Notes: generated from the sequence alone by a model not told the origin. 64,000 nucleotides of DNA from Streptomyces drozdowiczii (GCF_026167665.1 NZ_CP098740.1:4960001-5024000); one strand, 5' to 3'. Shown: positions 52,207 through 63,034, numbered from the stretch's first letter. A program made the numbers and translations.

Positions 52207-53517
52207 TCAGGCCGCCGGTTCCACGTCCAGTCCCGCCGCGCGCTGGGCGCGCCGGCGCATCGCGTCCTCGTCCGTCTCGGAGTCGTACGTGAGCAGCTTG
52301 GGCAGCGCCGCCGCGAGCAGCGCCACCGAGGCGACGCAGGCCACGCCGCCGGTCCAGATCGCGGGCCGGGTCCCCGTCCAGCCCGCCATGCCGCCCGCCC
52401 GGACCTGGCCGAGCTGCGGTCCGACGCTGTACGAGAGCACCTCGATGCCCGCGAGCCGGCCGCGCAGCTCCTCCGGGATCGTCTGGTTCCAGATGGTCGA
52501 CCGGCCGAGCCCGCTGAGCATGTCGCCCGCCCCGGCGAACCCGAGGCACACCAGCACCAGCCACACGTTGCCGAACCAGCCGGCCGCCGCGATCGAGAGC
52601 CCCCAGACGGCGGCACCGCACACGACGAACAGCCCGTGCCGGCGCACCCGCGAGGTCCAGCCGCTGGTCAGGCCGAGCACCAGCGAGCCGACCGAGCCCG
52701 CCGCGTACATCAGGCCCAGCGACCAGTCGGCGTCCATCTCGTCCGCGAGGAACGGGAAGATCGTGTTGGGGAACGCGAAGAACATCGCGGCCATGTCGAT
52801 CGCGTACGTTCCCAGCAGCACCGGCCGGCTCCAGGCGTACCTGGCCCCCTCCACGATGCCGCGCAGCGACGGCTTCCGCCCCTCCTCCACGGGCGGTGCC
52901 GGGGCGAGCCTGCGGCACATCAGGACCGAGGCGGCGAAGGTGACCACGGTGACGGAGTACGCGGTGGCGTGCCCGGCGTAGGCCACCACCAGACCGGCCA
53001 GCGACGGGCCCATGATCGCCCCGGCCTGCCAGCGCAGCGAGTTCAGCGCGGCGGCAGCCCCCAGCTGGTCGTGCGGCACGATCCGGGCCATCAGCGAGTC
53101 GAGCGCGGGCCGCTGGAGCCCGGCGAGCGCGGAGACCCCGCCCGCCACCACATAGAGCGGCCACAGCAGCGGGTCGGGCAGGGCCGCGTTCACCAGCAGG
53201 ATCACCGCGAGCAGGCCGAGCCCGGCCTCGGTGGCCAGGATGATCTTCCGCCGGTCGGCGGCGTCGGCGAGGGCGCCCCCGTACAGACCGCATATGACGA
53301 GCGGCACCAGCTCGACCGCGCCCATCGCGCCGACGGCGAGCGGGGAGCCGGTGAGGTCCTTGATCTGGAGCGGCAGCGCGACGAGCGCCATGAAGCTGCC
53401 GAAGTAGGTGACGAGGCCCTGCACCCACAGCAACCGGAAGTCGGCCGATGACCGCCAGGGGGAGAGGTCGGGGAGGAGCGCGGCCAGCCTGGCGGCGAGG
53501 GAGGTGCGAGAGGTCAC
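52207..53517 (-). CDS. MFS transporter, EntS/MFS_3-like
   Basis: A 436-residue transporter with 12 helices. The N-terminus DFRLLWVQGLVTYFGSFMALVALPLQI and the loop GGALADAADRRKI are typical of the MFS_3 group that includes the enterobactin exporter EntS. A long middle loop (about 195-220) and a charged tail are also normal. It may export a siderophore or drug; the nearest siderophore-like genes are the heme locus, and no synthesis genes are present. The start is GTG 53517. Confidence 0.85.
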   Translation of the reverse strand: MTSRTSLAARLAALLPDLSPWRSSADFRLLWVQGLVTYFGSFMALVALPLQIKDLTGSPLAVGAMGAVELVPLVICGLYGGALADAADRRKIILATEAGLGLLAVILLVNAALPDPLLWPLYVVAGGVSALAGLQRPALDSLMARIVPHDQLGAAAALNSLRWQAGAIMGPSLAGLVVAYAGHATAYSVTVVTFAASVLMCRRLAPAPPVEEGRKPSLRGIVEGARYAWSRPVLLGTYAIDMAAMFFAFPNTIFPFLADEMDADWSLGLMYAAGSVGSLVLGLTSGWTSRVRRHGLFVVCGAAVWGLSIAAAGWFGNVWLVLVCLGFAGAGDMLSGLGRSTIWNQTIPEELRGRLAGIEVLSYSVGPQLGQVRAGGMAGWTGTRPAIWTGGVACVASVALLAAALPKLLTYDSETDEDAMRRRAQRAAGLDVEPAA

Positions 53518-53581
53518 GAGGAGACATGGTCCGTCGCGATACGTGGGGGATGCAAATGGATTACGCCGGGCCCGGGCCTGC

Positions 53582-54187
53582 TCACCAGCGCGGCGGCGGG
53601 GGAGCCGTCAGCTGGTCGGCCAGCCGGGACAGCCGGTCGCGGAACGTGCGCCGGCCGCCGCGCGGCACCGGCGCGCCGTTCTCCCCGGCGGCGGCGCTGA
53701 CCAGGTGCTGGACGGTGTCCAGGTCCACGTCGTCGCCGTCGGTCACGGACAGCGCCTCATGGGCGAGCCCGCGCACCTGGGGGTCGCCGTTGTCCAGCGA
53801 GAGCACCGTCGCCCCGGCCCGCCGGGCGTCGTGCACCCGCTCCAGCAGGCCCTCGCCGGGCCGGTCCGGCGTCACCACGAGCAGCGTCTCGCCGCGCCCG
53901 GCCGCCTCGATCCGGCCGAGGCCGACCGCGAGGTGCGCCGGATCGCCGGGCTCCACGCGGTGGCGCACCAGGGTGGGGCGGAGTTCGGGCAGCCCGGACC
54001 AGGTGGACTCGTCCACCAGATGGGCGGCGAGGTGCCAGGGTTCGTACTCCTCGGTCCCCACCAGCAGCAGCCCGCCCCCGTGCGGGACCACGGAGGAGCG
54101 GAGCGCACCGGCGAACCGCCGGGTGGCGGCGGGCCACTGGGTCCTGGCGAGCACTTCACGCAGCAGCGCCACACGTACGGCATCCAT
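53582..54187 (-). CDS. Hypothetical protein (201 residues)
   Basis: The protein begins MDAVRVALLREVLARTQWPA and contains alternating helices and strands (LLLVGTEEYEPWHLAAHL, ETLLVVTPDRPGEGLLERVHDARRAGATVLSLDNGD, GLAHEALSV). The second half resembles a Rossmann-like or SIS-like sugar-binding fold (VVTPDR... ATVLSLDNGD) but lacks a definite motif. The ATG at 54187 was preferred over upstream GTGs. It is divergent from the F420 reductase gene. Function unknown. Confidence 0.65.
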   Translation of the reverse strand: MDAVRVALLREVLARTQWPAATRRFAGALRSSVVPHGGGLLLVGTEEYEPWHLAAHLVDESTWSGLPELRPTLVRHRVEPGDPAHLAVGLGRIEAAGRGETLLVVTPDRPGEGLLERVHDARRAGATVLSLDNGDPQVRGLAHEALSVTDGDDVDLDTVQHLVSAAAGENGAPVPRGGRRTFRDRLSRLADQLTAPPPPRW

Positions 54188-54306
54188 GGCCCGGCATCCT
54201 GCACCATGCGGGGGCCCGGGCACCGGCGAAAGGCCCAAGCACCATCCTTACGGGTGGCGGCCCGGGTCCACGGGTTCCGCCCCGGACGGGCAGTAGTGTC
54301 GGGGCC

Positions 54307-55017
54307 ATGACTACGAATGACAGCGGCAGCGCGCCCAAGCCCCCCGCCAAGGACCCCTGGGACCTGCCGGACGTGTCCGGCCTGACCGTCGGCGTGCTCG
54401 GCGGCACCGGACCGCAGGGCCGCGGCCTCGCGTACCGCTTCGCCCGTGCGGGCCAGCGGGTGATCATCGGCTCGCGCGCCGCGGACCGCGCGGAGGCGGC
54501 GGCCGAGGAGCTGGGCAACGGCGTGCGGGGCGCGGACAACGCGACGTGCGCGCGGGAGAGCGATGTGGTGATCGTGGCGGTGCCGTGGGACGGCCACGCC
54601 AAGACGCTGGAGTCCCTCCGCGAGGAACTGGCCGGGAAGATTGTCGTCGACTGCGTCAACCCGCTCGGCTTCGACAAGAAGGGCGCCTACGCGCTGAAGC
54701 CGGAGGAGGGCAGCGCCGCCGAACAGGCCGCCGCCCTGCTGCCGGAGTCCCGCGTCACGGCCGCCTTCCACCACCTCTCCGCGGTGCTCCTCCAGGACGA
54801 GACGATCGACGAGATCGACACCGACGTCCTGGTGCTGGGCGAGGCCCGCGCCGACACGGACATCGTCCAGGCGCTGGCCGGCCGCATCGCCGGGATGCGC
54901 GGCATCTTCGCGGGCCGCCTCCGCAACGCCCACCAGGTCGAGTCGCTGGTCGCCAACCTGATCTCGGTCAACCGCCGCTACAAGGCGCACGCCGGCCTCC
55001 GTACGACGGACGTCTGA
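54307..55017 (+). CDS. npdG: NADPH-dependent F420 reductase (F420H2:NADP oxidoreductase)
   Basis: A 236-residue Rossmann protein with VGVLGGTGPQGRGLA (about 27-41), IIGSRAADRAE (NADP-binding Ser-Arg), VPWDGH and DCVNPLGFD. The F420-side region GIFAGRLRNAHQVESLVANLI closes the protein. It transfers hydride between NADPH and coenzyme F420 in the cytoplasm, supplying F420H2 for reductases in antibiotic synthesis and redox defence. A Pro/Lys-rich N-terminal extension of about 20 residues precedes the fold. A small membrane-protein gene follows. Confidence 0.93.
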   Translation: MTTNDSGSAPKPPAKDPWDLPDVSGLTVGVLGGTGPQGRGLAYRFARAGQRVIIGSRAADRAEAAAEELGNGVRGADNATCARESDVVIVAVPWDGHAKTLESLREELAGKIVVDCVNPLGFDKKGAYALKPEEGSAAEQAAALLPESRVTAAFHHLSAVLLQDETIDEIDTDVLVLGEARADTDIVQALAGRIAGMRGIFAGRLRNAHQVESLVANLISVNRRYKAHAGLRTTDV

Positions 55018-55091
55018 GCCGGGCGCCGGACCGGCCGGGGGCATGGGGGACACTTGACGGGACCACGCACCACCCCCGACAGGAGCCACCC

Positions 55092-55283
55092 ATGCCCCGC
55101 CTCGCCCTCTACGCCCTCGTCGTCTGCGTCCTGGCCCTCGCCGCGGCCGTGACGGCCTTCGTCCAGGGCAGCGTGCTCATCGGCATCGTCTGGATCCTGC
55201 TGGTCGGCCTCTCCTCGAACATGGCCTGGTACTACCTCCGCCGCCGCCGCGCGGAGACGCCCGCCACGGAGCGGAGCGCCTAA
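55092..55283 (+). CDS. Small two-helix membrane protein (63 residues)
   Basis: Two hydrophobic segments (about 5-24 and 27-48) are followed by a basic end YLRRRRAETPATERSA. The ATG has AGGAG eight bases upstream. It probably sits in the inner membrane with its tail in the cytoplasm. It is 74 bases after npdG and may be co-transcribed. It ends at the stop of the convergent protease gene. Function unknown. Confidence 0.65.
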   Translation: MPRLALYALVVCVLALAAAVTAFVQGSVLIGIVWILLVGLSSNMAWYYLRRRRAETPATERSA

Positions 55284-55996
55284 CCGGTCACCTCGCACAC
55301 CGGGTTCGCTCCCTGCCAGAACCGGTACGCGTCCAGGCCGCAGTCCGTCCAGAAGCCGTGCACGCCCAGGCCCCGCAGGATCGCGTACACCGCGTCGAAG
55401 AAGGCACGGTTCAGCTCGGGCACCCACAGCAGGGCGAAGACCGCGATCAGGCCGAACGGGGCGAACGGCTCGACCGCGCGCCGCGCCGAGTGGGAGAGCC
55501 ACGGCTCGATCACCCCGTAGCCGTCGAGCCCCGGCACGGGCACGAAGTTGAGGATGGCGGCCGTCACCTGGAGCAGCGCCAGGAACGCCAGCGCGTTCCG
55601 GAAGGCCGCCGGCACCCCGTCCAGCGCGTCCAGCCAGAACGGCGCGGTGCACACGACCGCGAACAGCACATTGGTCAGCGGCCCGGCCGCCGAGATCAGA
55701 CTGTGCCGCCACCGCCCGCGAATCCGGCCCCGCTCGATGAACACCGCACCACCGGGCAGCCCGATCCCGCCCATGATCACGAACAGCACCGGCAGCACGA
55801 TGCTGAGCAGCGCGTGCGTGTACTTCAGCGGGTTCAGCGTCAGATAGCCCTTGGCCCCGATCGAGATGTCCCCGCTGTGCAGCGCGGTCCTGGCATGCGC
55901 GTACTCGTGCAGACACAGCGACACGACCCACGCCCCGGTCACGAACAGGAACGTCGCGAACCCCGGCTGCTCAGCGAATCCCGACCACACCCCCAC
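55280..55996 (-). CDS. Site-2 protease-family (M50) metalloprotease, N-terminus apparently frameshifted
   Basis: The open frame of 238 residues carries the zinc motif HEYAHA, a distant NFVPVPGLDGYG that supplies the third ligand Asp, and about six helices, typical of rhomboid-like compact site-2 proteases. These cut substrates inside the membrane. Immediately upstream, in another frame, an ATG at 56067 starts MASAAQQRISPVFLGIAAVT, a good first helix. One additional C in the five-C run 55990-55994 joins the two parts into a 262-residue protein (GWG-VWSGF). The apparent GTG start at 55996 is therefore probably an artefact of an indel. Divergent from the cupin gene. Confidence 0.88.
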   Translation of the reverse strand: MGVWSGFAEQPGFATFLFVTGAWVVSLCLHEYAHARTALHSGDISIGAKGYLTLNPLKYTHALLSIVLPVLFVIMGGIGLPGGAVFIERGRIRGRWRHSLISAAGPLTNVLFAVVCTAPFWLDALDGVPAAFRNALAFLALLQVTAAILNFVPVPGLDGYGVIEPWLSHSARRAVEPFAPFGLIAVFALLWVPELNRAFFDAVYAILRGLGVHGFWTDCGLDAYRFWQGANPVCEVTG

Positions 55997-56125
55997 CCGG
56001 CCACGGCCGTCACGGCGGCGATCCCTAGAAAGACCGGACTGATCCGCTGCTGCGCTGCGCTCGCCATGGGACCCGAGCGTAGCCGTCCCCGCCGGGCTCG
56101 AAGGCCCCTGCTAGCGTCCCCCGAC

Positions 56126-56512
56126 GTGAACGACAACGTATACGTGGGCAACGCCGGCAAGGATGCCGCGCTCGACCGGGGTTGGATCCTCGGGCACTTC
56201 AAGGACGCGGGGGACCCCCGGCACAGCGAGGACGTCGAGATCAAGTGGGGCGTCCACCCGGTCGGCGACGAGCGGGCGCAGTGGGTGCGCGGGGAGAGCC
56301 GGACCGCTTTGCTCGTGCTCATCAGCGGGCGGTTCCGGGTGGAGCTGCCCGGGCGCAGTGTGCTGCTCCAGGAGCAGGGCGACTACGTGGTCTGGGGCGT
56401 CGGCGTCGACCACTCCTGGATCGCCGAGGAGGAGTCCGTGGTGCTCACCGTCCGCTGGCCGTCCGTGCCCGGTTACGCGGTCGAGCCGAAGGAGCAGGCC
56501 CCGGAGGGCTGA
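56126..56512 (+). CDS. Cupin-fold protein
   Basis: A 128-residue protein with short beta strands spaced as in a single cupin barrel: ALLVLISGRFRVELP and LLQEQGDYVVWGVGVDHSWIAEEESVVLTVRWP. The metal-binding His set is incomplete (one His in VDHSW), so it may be a binding rather than catalytic protein. The start is GTG 56126. It is divergent from the protease and 115 bases ahead of the AfsR-like gene. Confidence 0.75.
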   Translation: MNDNVYVGNAGKDAALDRGWILGHFKDAGDPRHSEDVEIKWGVHPVGDERAQWVRGESRTALLVLISGRFRVELPGRSVLLQEQGDYVVWGVGVDHSWIAEEESVVLTVRWPSVPGYAVEPKEQAPEG

Positions 56513-56627
56513 CGGCGACACGGGGGAAACGGTTCGCTTCCCGCCCCGGACCGGAAAGGCTGGGGCCATGACGAGCAGGGGCGGGGCGGCTGTGCGGACA
56601 CCGGGACCGGTCGCGGAGAATGGGCGC

Positions 56628-59600
56628 GTGCGCTACGGCATCCTCGGTACGACCCAGGCACTCCGCGACGACGGCACGGCCCTCTCCGTCGGCGGGGCGC
56701 GGCTGCGCGCGCTGCTCACCGTCCTGGCGCTGCGGCCCGGCCGCACGGTCCCGGTCGCCGTGCTCGTGGACGAGGTGTGGGACGGCGAACCGCCCGCCGA
56801 CGCGGCCGGCGCGCTCCAGGCCCTGGTGGGGCGGCTGCGACGGGCCGTCGGGCACGACGCCGTCGCCTCGGCGGAGAACGGATACCGGCTGGCCGTCGAG
56901 CCGGAGGCCGTCGACCTCTTCCGCTTCGAACGGCTCGCCGGCGAAGGCGCGAGGGCCCTCGCGGAGGGCGACCCGGCCCGGGCGACGGCCCTCCTGAGCG
57001 ACGCCCTCGCCCTCTGGCGCGGCCCCGCCCTCGCCGACCTCCCCGACCGGCATGCCGCCGCCGCGCGCTGGACGGCCCGGCGGCTCGACGCCCGCCGGGA
57101 CCGGCTCGCCGCGGAGCTGGCGCTCGGCCGGGCCGCCGAGATGCTGCCGGAGCTGACCGCGCTCTGCGGCGAGCACCCCTTGGACGAGCCCCTTCAGGCG
57201 CTCCGCCTGCGCGCCCTGCGCGACGCCGGGCGCACCGCCCAGGCCCTGGCCGCGTACGACGAGGTCCGCACCCTCCTCGCCGACCGCCTCGGCACCGACC
57301 CGGGGCCCGAGCTGACCACCCTCTACGCGGAGCTGCTGCATCAGGAGCCCCCGGCCCCCGCGAAGGCACCGGCCCCCCTGGGCAACCTCCGCGCCCGGCT
57401 CACCAGCTTCGTCGGCCGGGAGCGCGAGATGGAGGCCCTGCGCGACGACCTGTCCCGGGGCCGGCTGGTCACCCTGCTCGGGCCCGGCGGCGCCGGCAAG
57501 ACCCGGCTCTCGCAGGAGGTCGCGGACACCGTCGACGCCGGTACCTGGCCGGACGGCGTCTGGCTCGCCGAGCTGGCCCCCGTGGACGACCCGGAGGCCG
57601 TGCCGGAAGCGGTGCTCGCCGCGCTCGGGGCCCGGGAGACCGTGCTCAGCGGGGCCGGTTCGGGGGAGCTGCGGGCCGCCGAGCGGGCCTCCGGCGACGA
57701 GCGCGCGGCCGGTGAGTCGCTGGCCCGGCTCACCGAGTACTGCTCCCGCCGCCGCATGCTGCTCCTCCTCGACAACTGCGAGCACGTCATCGAGGCCGCC
57801 GCCGCCCTCGCCGACCATCTGCTGGCCCGCTGCCCCCGGCTCACCGTCCTCGCCACCAGCCGGGAACCCCTCGGCGTGCCGGGCGAGGCGGTCCGGCCCG
57901 TCGACCCGCTGCCCGACCCGACCGCGCTGCGGCTGCTCGCCGAGCGCGGCGCCGCCGCCCGCCCCGGCTTCCGGGTGGACGCGGACGAGGCGACGGCGGC
58001 GGCCACCGCCGAGATCTGCCGCCGCCTGGACGGCCTGCCGCTCGCCATCGAGCTGGCCGCGGCCCGGCTGCGGATGCTCACGCCGCAGCAGATCGCGGAC
58101 CGGCTGGACGACCGCTTCCGCCTGCTGACCAGCGGCAGCCGGACCGTGCTGCCCCGCCAGCAGACCCTGCGCGCGGTCGTGGACTGGTCCTGGGATCTGC
58201 TGGACGACGACGAGCGCGTCGTCCTGCGCCGCCTCTCCGTCTTCGCCGGCGGCTGCACCCTGGAGGCCGCCGAGGCCGTCTGCGCCGACCCGGCCGGCCG
58301 CTCCGGCGAGGTGGCCCTCCTCCTCGGCTCGCTCGTGGACAAGTCGCTCGTGGTCGCCGCCCCGGCGGACGACGGCCGGATGCGCTACCGGCTCCTGGAG
58401 ACCGTCGGCGAGTACGCGGCGGAGCGCCTGGAGGAGTCGGGCGAGCGGGACGCCGTCGAGCACCGGCACCTCGTGTTCTACCGCGAGCTGGCCCGTACGA
58501 CCGACCCCCTGCTGCGCGGCTCCGGACAGCTCGACGCCATCCGGCTCCTGCAACGCGAGTACGAGAACCTGCGCATCGCCCTGCGCCACGCCGTCGCCGC
58601 CCGCGACGAGCAGGAGGCGCTGTGCATGGTGCTGTCCCTGTCCTGGTACTGGCAGATCCGCAATCTGCGCGGCGACGCCCTGCACTGGGCCGACGCGGCC
58701 GCCGCCCTCGGCCCCGACCCGTTCGCGGAGCCCGTACAGCTCGCGCCGTCCATCGAGGAGCGCTGCACCGACGCGCCCCCGCCGATGCGCCAGGAGCTGC
58801 TGGAGGAGGCGCGGCGGCAGGTGACCCTGATCCAGCTGGTCAGCATGGACCACGCCATGGACGAGTGGACGAACGAGGCCAGCATGGCCCGGCTGCGCGC
58901 CATCGTCGCCACCTACCGGGCCGGCCAGCCGCAGACCTGCCGCAGCCCCGCCTCGCTCTGGTTCTACGCCGTGATGCTCACCGGAGGCGTCTCCGACCTG
59001 CGCCACCTGCTGGACGAAACGGTGCGCGGCGCGCGGGAGTTCGGCTACGAGTGGGAGCTGGCCGCCGCCCTCCAGATGCGGGCCAACGTGCTGGCCAACC
59101 GCCCCGACTGGGCCGGTGAGGCCCACCGGGACGCCGACGAGAGCCTGGCGATCTTCAGCCTGCTCGGCGATGTCTGGGGGATGGCCGAGGCGCTCTCCTC
59201 GCGCGGCGAGGCCAACGAGAAGCAGGGCGATTACGCACGGGCCGCCGAGGACTACGAGGCCGCCATCCGCTCGGCCGAGCAACTGGGCGCCCTGGCCCAG
59301 GTCTCCGTGCTCCGCATCCGCCACGCCTCCGTGCTCACCGAACTCGGCCGGGGCGAGGAGGGCGAGGCGACCATGCGCGAGGTGCTGGCCGACGAACGCC
59401 AGACCGGGCACGAGGCCCGCCCGGCGGCCCGGCTGTTCCTGGCGATGTGGCTCGGCCGGTGCGGCCGGACCGCCGAGGCGCGCGAACAGTTCAGCCACCT
59501 CCAGGAGGAGTTCGCGTCCGACACCATGGCGGTCTTCGAGGGCTTCGTCCTCGGCGGCCTGGCCTGGCTGGACAACCAGGACGGCGAGTACGCCCGCGCC

Positions 59601-59948
59601 CTGGAGCGGAGCCGGCAGTCGCTGAAGGGCGTACAGGACCCGCTGACGCAGATGGTCGCGCCGCAGATGGCGGTGATCAACCTGGTCATCCTGGCCTGGG
59701 CGCTCGGCGGGCTCGGCGGCGAGGAGCGGGCCGGCATCGCGGCGCGGCTGCTGGGCACCGGCCGGGCGCACCTGCCCGAGGGCCACTTCATGAACGCGAT
59801 GGAACGCGAGAACCTCGCGCGCGCCGAGGCGCTGGTCCGGGGCCGGATCGGGGACGCCGCCTACGAGGCCGCGTACGCCGAGGGCGGCGGCCTCTCCCTG
59901 GAGGAGGCCGCCGCCCTCGTGGACACGATTCCCGAGCGGGACGCGTGA
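56628..59948 (+). CDS. AfsR/SARP-family STAND regulator (BTAD, NB-ARC, TPR)
   Basis: A 1106-residue regulator. Residues 1-90 form an OmpR-like winged helix (MRYGILGTTQAL... NGYRLAVEPEAVDLFRFE), and 95-240 form the bacterial transcriptional activator domain. Residues 255-560 form an NB-ARC ATPase with P-loop GPGGAGKT (285-292) and Walker B MLLLLDNCEH, plus LPLAIELAAARLRML. The rest is helical TPR-like repeats to the end. Such proteins act as signal-gated activators of antibiotic or efflux genes, and ATP/ADP state controls DNA binding. The GTG at 56628 fits the conserved start; an ATG at 56568 would add 20 residues. It converges on a Drr-type exporter. Confidence 0.92.
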   Translation: MRYGILGTTQALRDDGTALSVGGARLRALLTVLALRPGRTVPVAVLVDEVWDGEPPADAAGALQALVGRLRRAVGHDAVASAENGYRLAVEPEAVDLFRFERLAGEGARALAEGDPARATALLSDALALWRGPALADLPDRHAAAARWTARRLDARRDRLAAELALGRAAEMLPELTALCGEHPLDEPLQALRLRALRDAGRTAQALAAYDEVRTLLADRLGTDPGPELTTLYAELLHQEPPAPAKAPAPLGNLRARLTSFVGREREMEALRDDLSRGRLVTLLGPGGAGKTRLSQEVADTVDAGTWPDGVWLAELAPVDDPEAVPEAVLAALGARETVLSGAGSGELRAAERASGDERAAGESLARLTEYCSRRRMLLLLDNCEHVIEAAAALADHLLARCPRLTVLATSREPLGVPGEAVRPVDPLPDPTALRLLAERGAAARPGFRVDADEATAAATAEICRRLDGLPLAIELAAARLRMLTPQQIADRLDDRFRLLTSGSRTVLPRQQTLRAVVDWSWDLLDDDERVVLRRLSVFAGGCTLEAAEAVCADPAGRSGEVALLLGSLVDKSLVVAAPADDGRMRYRLLETVGEYAAERLEESGERDAVEHRHLVFYRELARTTDPLLRGSGQLDAIRLLQREYENLRIALRHAVAARDEQEALCMVLSLSWYWQIRNLRGDALHWADAAAALGPDPFAEPVQLAPSIEERCTDAPPPMRQELLEEARRQVTLIQLVSMDHAMDEWTNEASMARLRAIVATYRAGQPQTCRSPASLWFYAVMLTGGVSDLRHLLDETVRGAREFGYEWELAAALQMRANVLANRPDWAGEAHRDADESLAIFSLLGDVWGMAEALSSRGEANEKQGDYARAAEDYEAAIRSAEQLGALAQVSVLRIRHASVLTELGRGEEGEATMREVLADERQTGHEARPAARLFLAMWLGRCGRTAEAREQFSHLQEEFASDTMAVFEGFVLGGLAWLDNQDGEYARALERSRQSLKGVQDPLTQMVAPQMAVINLVILAWALGGLGGEERAGIAARLLGTGRAHLPEGHFMNAMERENLARAEALVRGRIGDAAYEAAYAEGGGLSLEEAAALVDTIPERDA

Positions 59949-59950
59949 CG

Positions 59951-60804
59951 TCAGGACTTCTTGCGGAACTTGGAGACCGCGAGCGGTGCCACGGCCGCCG
60001 TGATGACCACGGCCCAGCCGAGCGTCAGCCAGACCGAGTGGCCGAGCGAGGTCCCCATCATGAGGCCGCGCGCCGCGTCCGCCAGATTCGACAGCGGGTT
60101 GTAGTCGGTGAACGTCTGGAGCCAGCCGGGCATCGTCGTCGGCGGGGCGAAGATCGAGGAACCGAACTGGAGCGGCATCATGACCAGCATCCCCATTCCC
60201 TGAACCGCCTGGGACGTCTTCATGGCCAGGCCGAGCAGGATGAAGATCCACATGATCGCGGCGCCGAACGCGGCCGACAGACCGATCGCCGCGATCAGGC
60301 CGAGCACCGAGCCGTGGAGCTGCATGCCGAGGGCGAAGCCCATGCCGAGCAGGATGAGCGTGGCGACCATCATCCGGCCGAGTTCGACCACGATCTTGGC
60401 GACCAGCACCGAGGAGCGCGCGATCGGCATCGTACGGAAGCGGTCCATGACCCCCTTGCGGAAGTCGTCGTTGACACCGCTGCCGACGGCCATGGCGATG
60501 TTCATGCCCATCATCGCCATCAGCCCGGGAATCAGGTAGTTCAGGTATTCCTGCCGGCCGCCGCCCATGCTGCCGCCGACCGAGCCGCCGAAGACGTACA
60601 CGAACAGCAGCACGAAGATGACGGGCATCAGCAGCGCGTCGAACATCGACTCCGGATCCTTCTTGATCTGGAGCAGATTGCGCCGGACCAGCGCCCCGAT
60701 GTGGCGCAGGTTGTTCCGCAGTCCGATGCCGCCCTCGTCGTGGAGCTTGGCGGCCGGCGCGGAGACGGGCGTGTCGGTGGGGGTGGGCGTCAGAGTCGTC
60801 GTGC

Positions 60805-60808
<4 letters not shown>
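59951..60808 (-). CDS. DrrB-like ABC-2 exporter permease
   Basis: A 285-residue permease with six helices and a soluble N-terminus of about 40 residues (THR/PRO-rich), as in daunorubicin-resistance DrrB proteins. VGSGVNDDFRKGVMDRFRTMPIARSSV matches the conserved ABC-2 element. It would form the channel of a drug exporter with the ATPase before it. Its ATG overlaps the ATPase stop (ATGA), so the two are made together. It ends 2 bases from the AfsR-like gene. Confidence 0.9.
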
Positions 60809-61815
<1,007 letters not shown>

Positions 61816-61892
61816 GCCGACTATCAGACCAGCCGCCACCGACAGGCCGCCTACAGCGGACCGACAGCCCGCCCGCGGCCACCGACAACGGC

Positions 61893-61929
61893 CGACAGCC
61901 CGCCGATGGGGGAAGTCGGCGGGCTGTCG
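61893..61929. terminator. panB terminator and associated direct repeats
   Basis: A 14-bp perfect stem (61893-61906 with 61916-61929) with a 9-nt loop lies 41 bases past the panB stop. The 60 bases to its left carry three near-copies of CCGACAG(C/G)CCGCC, so the region is locally repetitive. Confidence 0.75.
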
Positions 61930-61969
61930 TCGTTACCGGTGGTGGTCGGTGGGGCGCACCCCCACGGCC

Positions 61970-62854
61970 TCAGTGGAAGGTGTGCTCCGGGGCCGGGAAC
62001 GTGCCGCCGACGACCTCCTCCGCGTACGCCTTCGCGGCGTCGCCGAGGATCTGCCGGAGGTCGGCGTACTGCTTGGTGAAGCGCGGCACCTTGCCGCCGG
62101 TCAGCCCGACCATGTCGGTGTAGACCAGCACCTGCGCGTCGGTCTCCGGACCCGCGCCGATCCCGATCGTCGGGATGTGCAGGATGCGGGTGACCTCGGC
62201 GGCCAGCTCGGCCGGTACGAGCTCCAGGACGACGGCGAAGGCGCCCGCGTCCTGCACGGCCTTGGCGTCGCGCAGCATCTGCTGGGCGGCCTCCTCGCCC
62301 CGGCCCTGGACCCGGTAGCCCATCGCGTTCACGGACTGCGGGGTCAGGCCGATGTGGGCCATGACCGGGATTCCGGCGTCGACCAGCAGCTTGATCTGCT
62401 CGTGGCTGCGCTCGCCGCCCTCCAGCTTGACCGCGCCGACACCGGACTCCTTGATGAGCCGGGTGGCGTTGCGCAGGGCCTGGACCGGGCTCTCCTGGTA
62501 CGCCCCGAAGGGGAGGTCCGCGACGATCAGGGCGCGCTTGGTGCCCCGGACGACGGCGGCGGACAGGATGGCGATCTCGTCCATCGTGACGGGCACGGTG
62601 GTGTCGTAGCCGAGGTGACAGTTGCCCATGGAGTCGCCGACGAGCATGACCGGGATGCCGGCCTCGTCGAAGACGGACGCGGTCATCGCGTCGTAGGCGG
62701 TGAGCATGGGCCACTTCTCGCCGCGGGCGGTGGCGGCGGCGATGTCGTGGACGGTGACCCGGCGGTTGCTCTTGCCCCCGTACAGCGCCTTGCTGCTGTC
62801 GGAGGGGGCACCCGCGGGGGTGGCGGACTGGTTCTGCGCAGCCTGAAGCGACAT
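61970..62854 (-). CDS. panB: 3-methyl-2-oxobutanoate hydroxymethyltransferase (pantothenate synthesis)
   Basis: A 294-residue TIM-barrel enzyme with [25 protein letters not shown] (Mg-binding Asp), [33 protein letters not shown] and IGIGAG in the family order. It transfers a hydroxymethyl group from methylene-tetrahydrofolate to ketoisovalerate to make ketopantoate for coenzyme A. I chose ATG 62854 with GGAG nine bases upstream; an ATG at 62875 is possible. The N-terminal 35 residues are low-complexity, as in other Streptomyces PanB. Confidence 0.96.
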   Translation of the reverse strand: MSLQAAQNQSATPAGAPSDSSKALYGGKSNRRVTVHDIAAATARGEKWPMLTAYDAMTASVFDEAGIPVMLVGDSMGNCHLGYDTTVPVTMDEIAILSAAVVRGTKRALIVADLPFGAYQESPVQALRNATRLIKESGVGAVKLEGGERSHEQIKLLVDAGIPVMAHIGLTPQSVNAMGYRVQGRGEEAAQQMLRDAKAVQDAGAFAVVLELVPAELAAEVTRILHIPTIGIGAGPETDAQVLVYTDMVGLTGGKVPRFTKQYADLRQILGDAAKAYAEEVVGGTFPAPEHTFH

Positions 62855-62991
62855 GGCAGGTGACTCCTTCGTCATCTCGAGGCGCCCTGACGGCGTCCCC
62901 GGATCTCTTCCATGGTGGCATCCCGGAGCCTGTCGCGGGAAGTGGGCCGCACGGCCGGGCCCCCGGACCTGCCCTCGGTAAAGCTTTTACA

Positions 62992-63010
62992 ATACGAGAC
63001 GGTCTCGTAT
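62992..63010. promoter_or_regulatory. Perfect 19-bp palindrome, TetR-type operator
   Basis: ATACGAGAC-G-GTCTCGTAT is a perfect dyad 25-43 bases upstream of the DHA2 exporter start. This form (ACGAGAC...GTCTCGT) is a usual operator for TetR repressors of MFS drug exporters. No TetR gene lies within the window next to it; it may follow the exporter beyond the right edge. Confidence 0.8.
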
Positions 63011-63034
63011 CGCAATGCGTCTAGGCTGCTCCTC

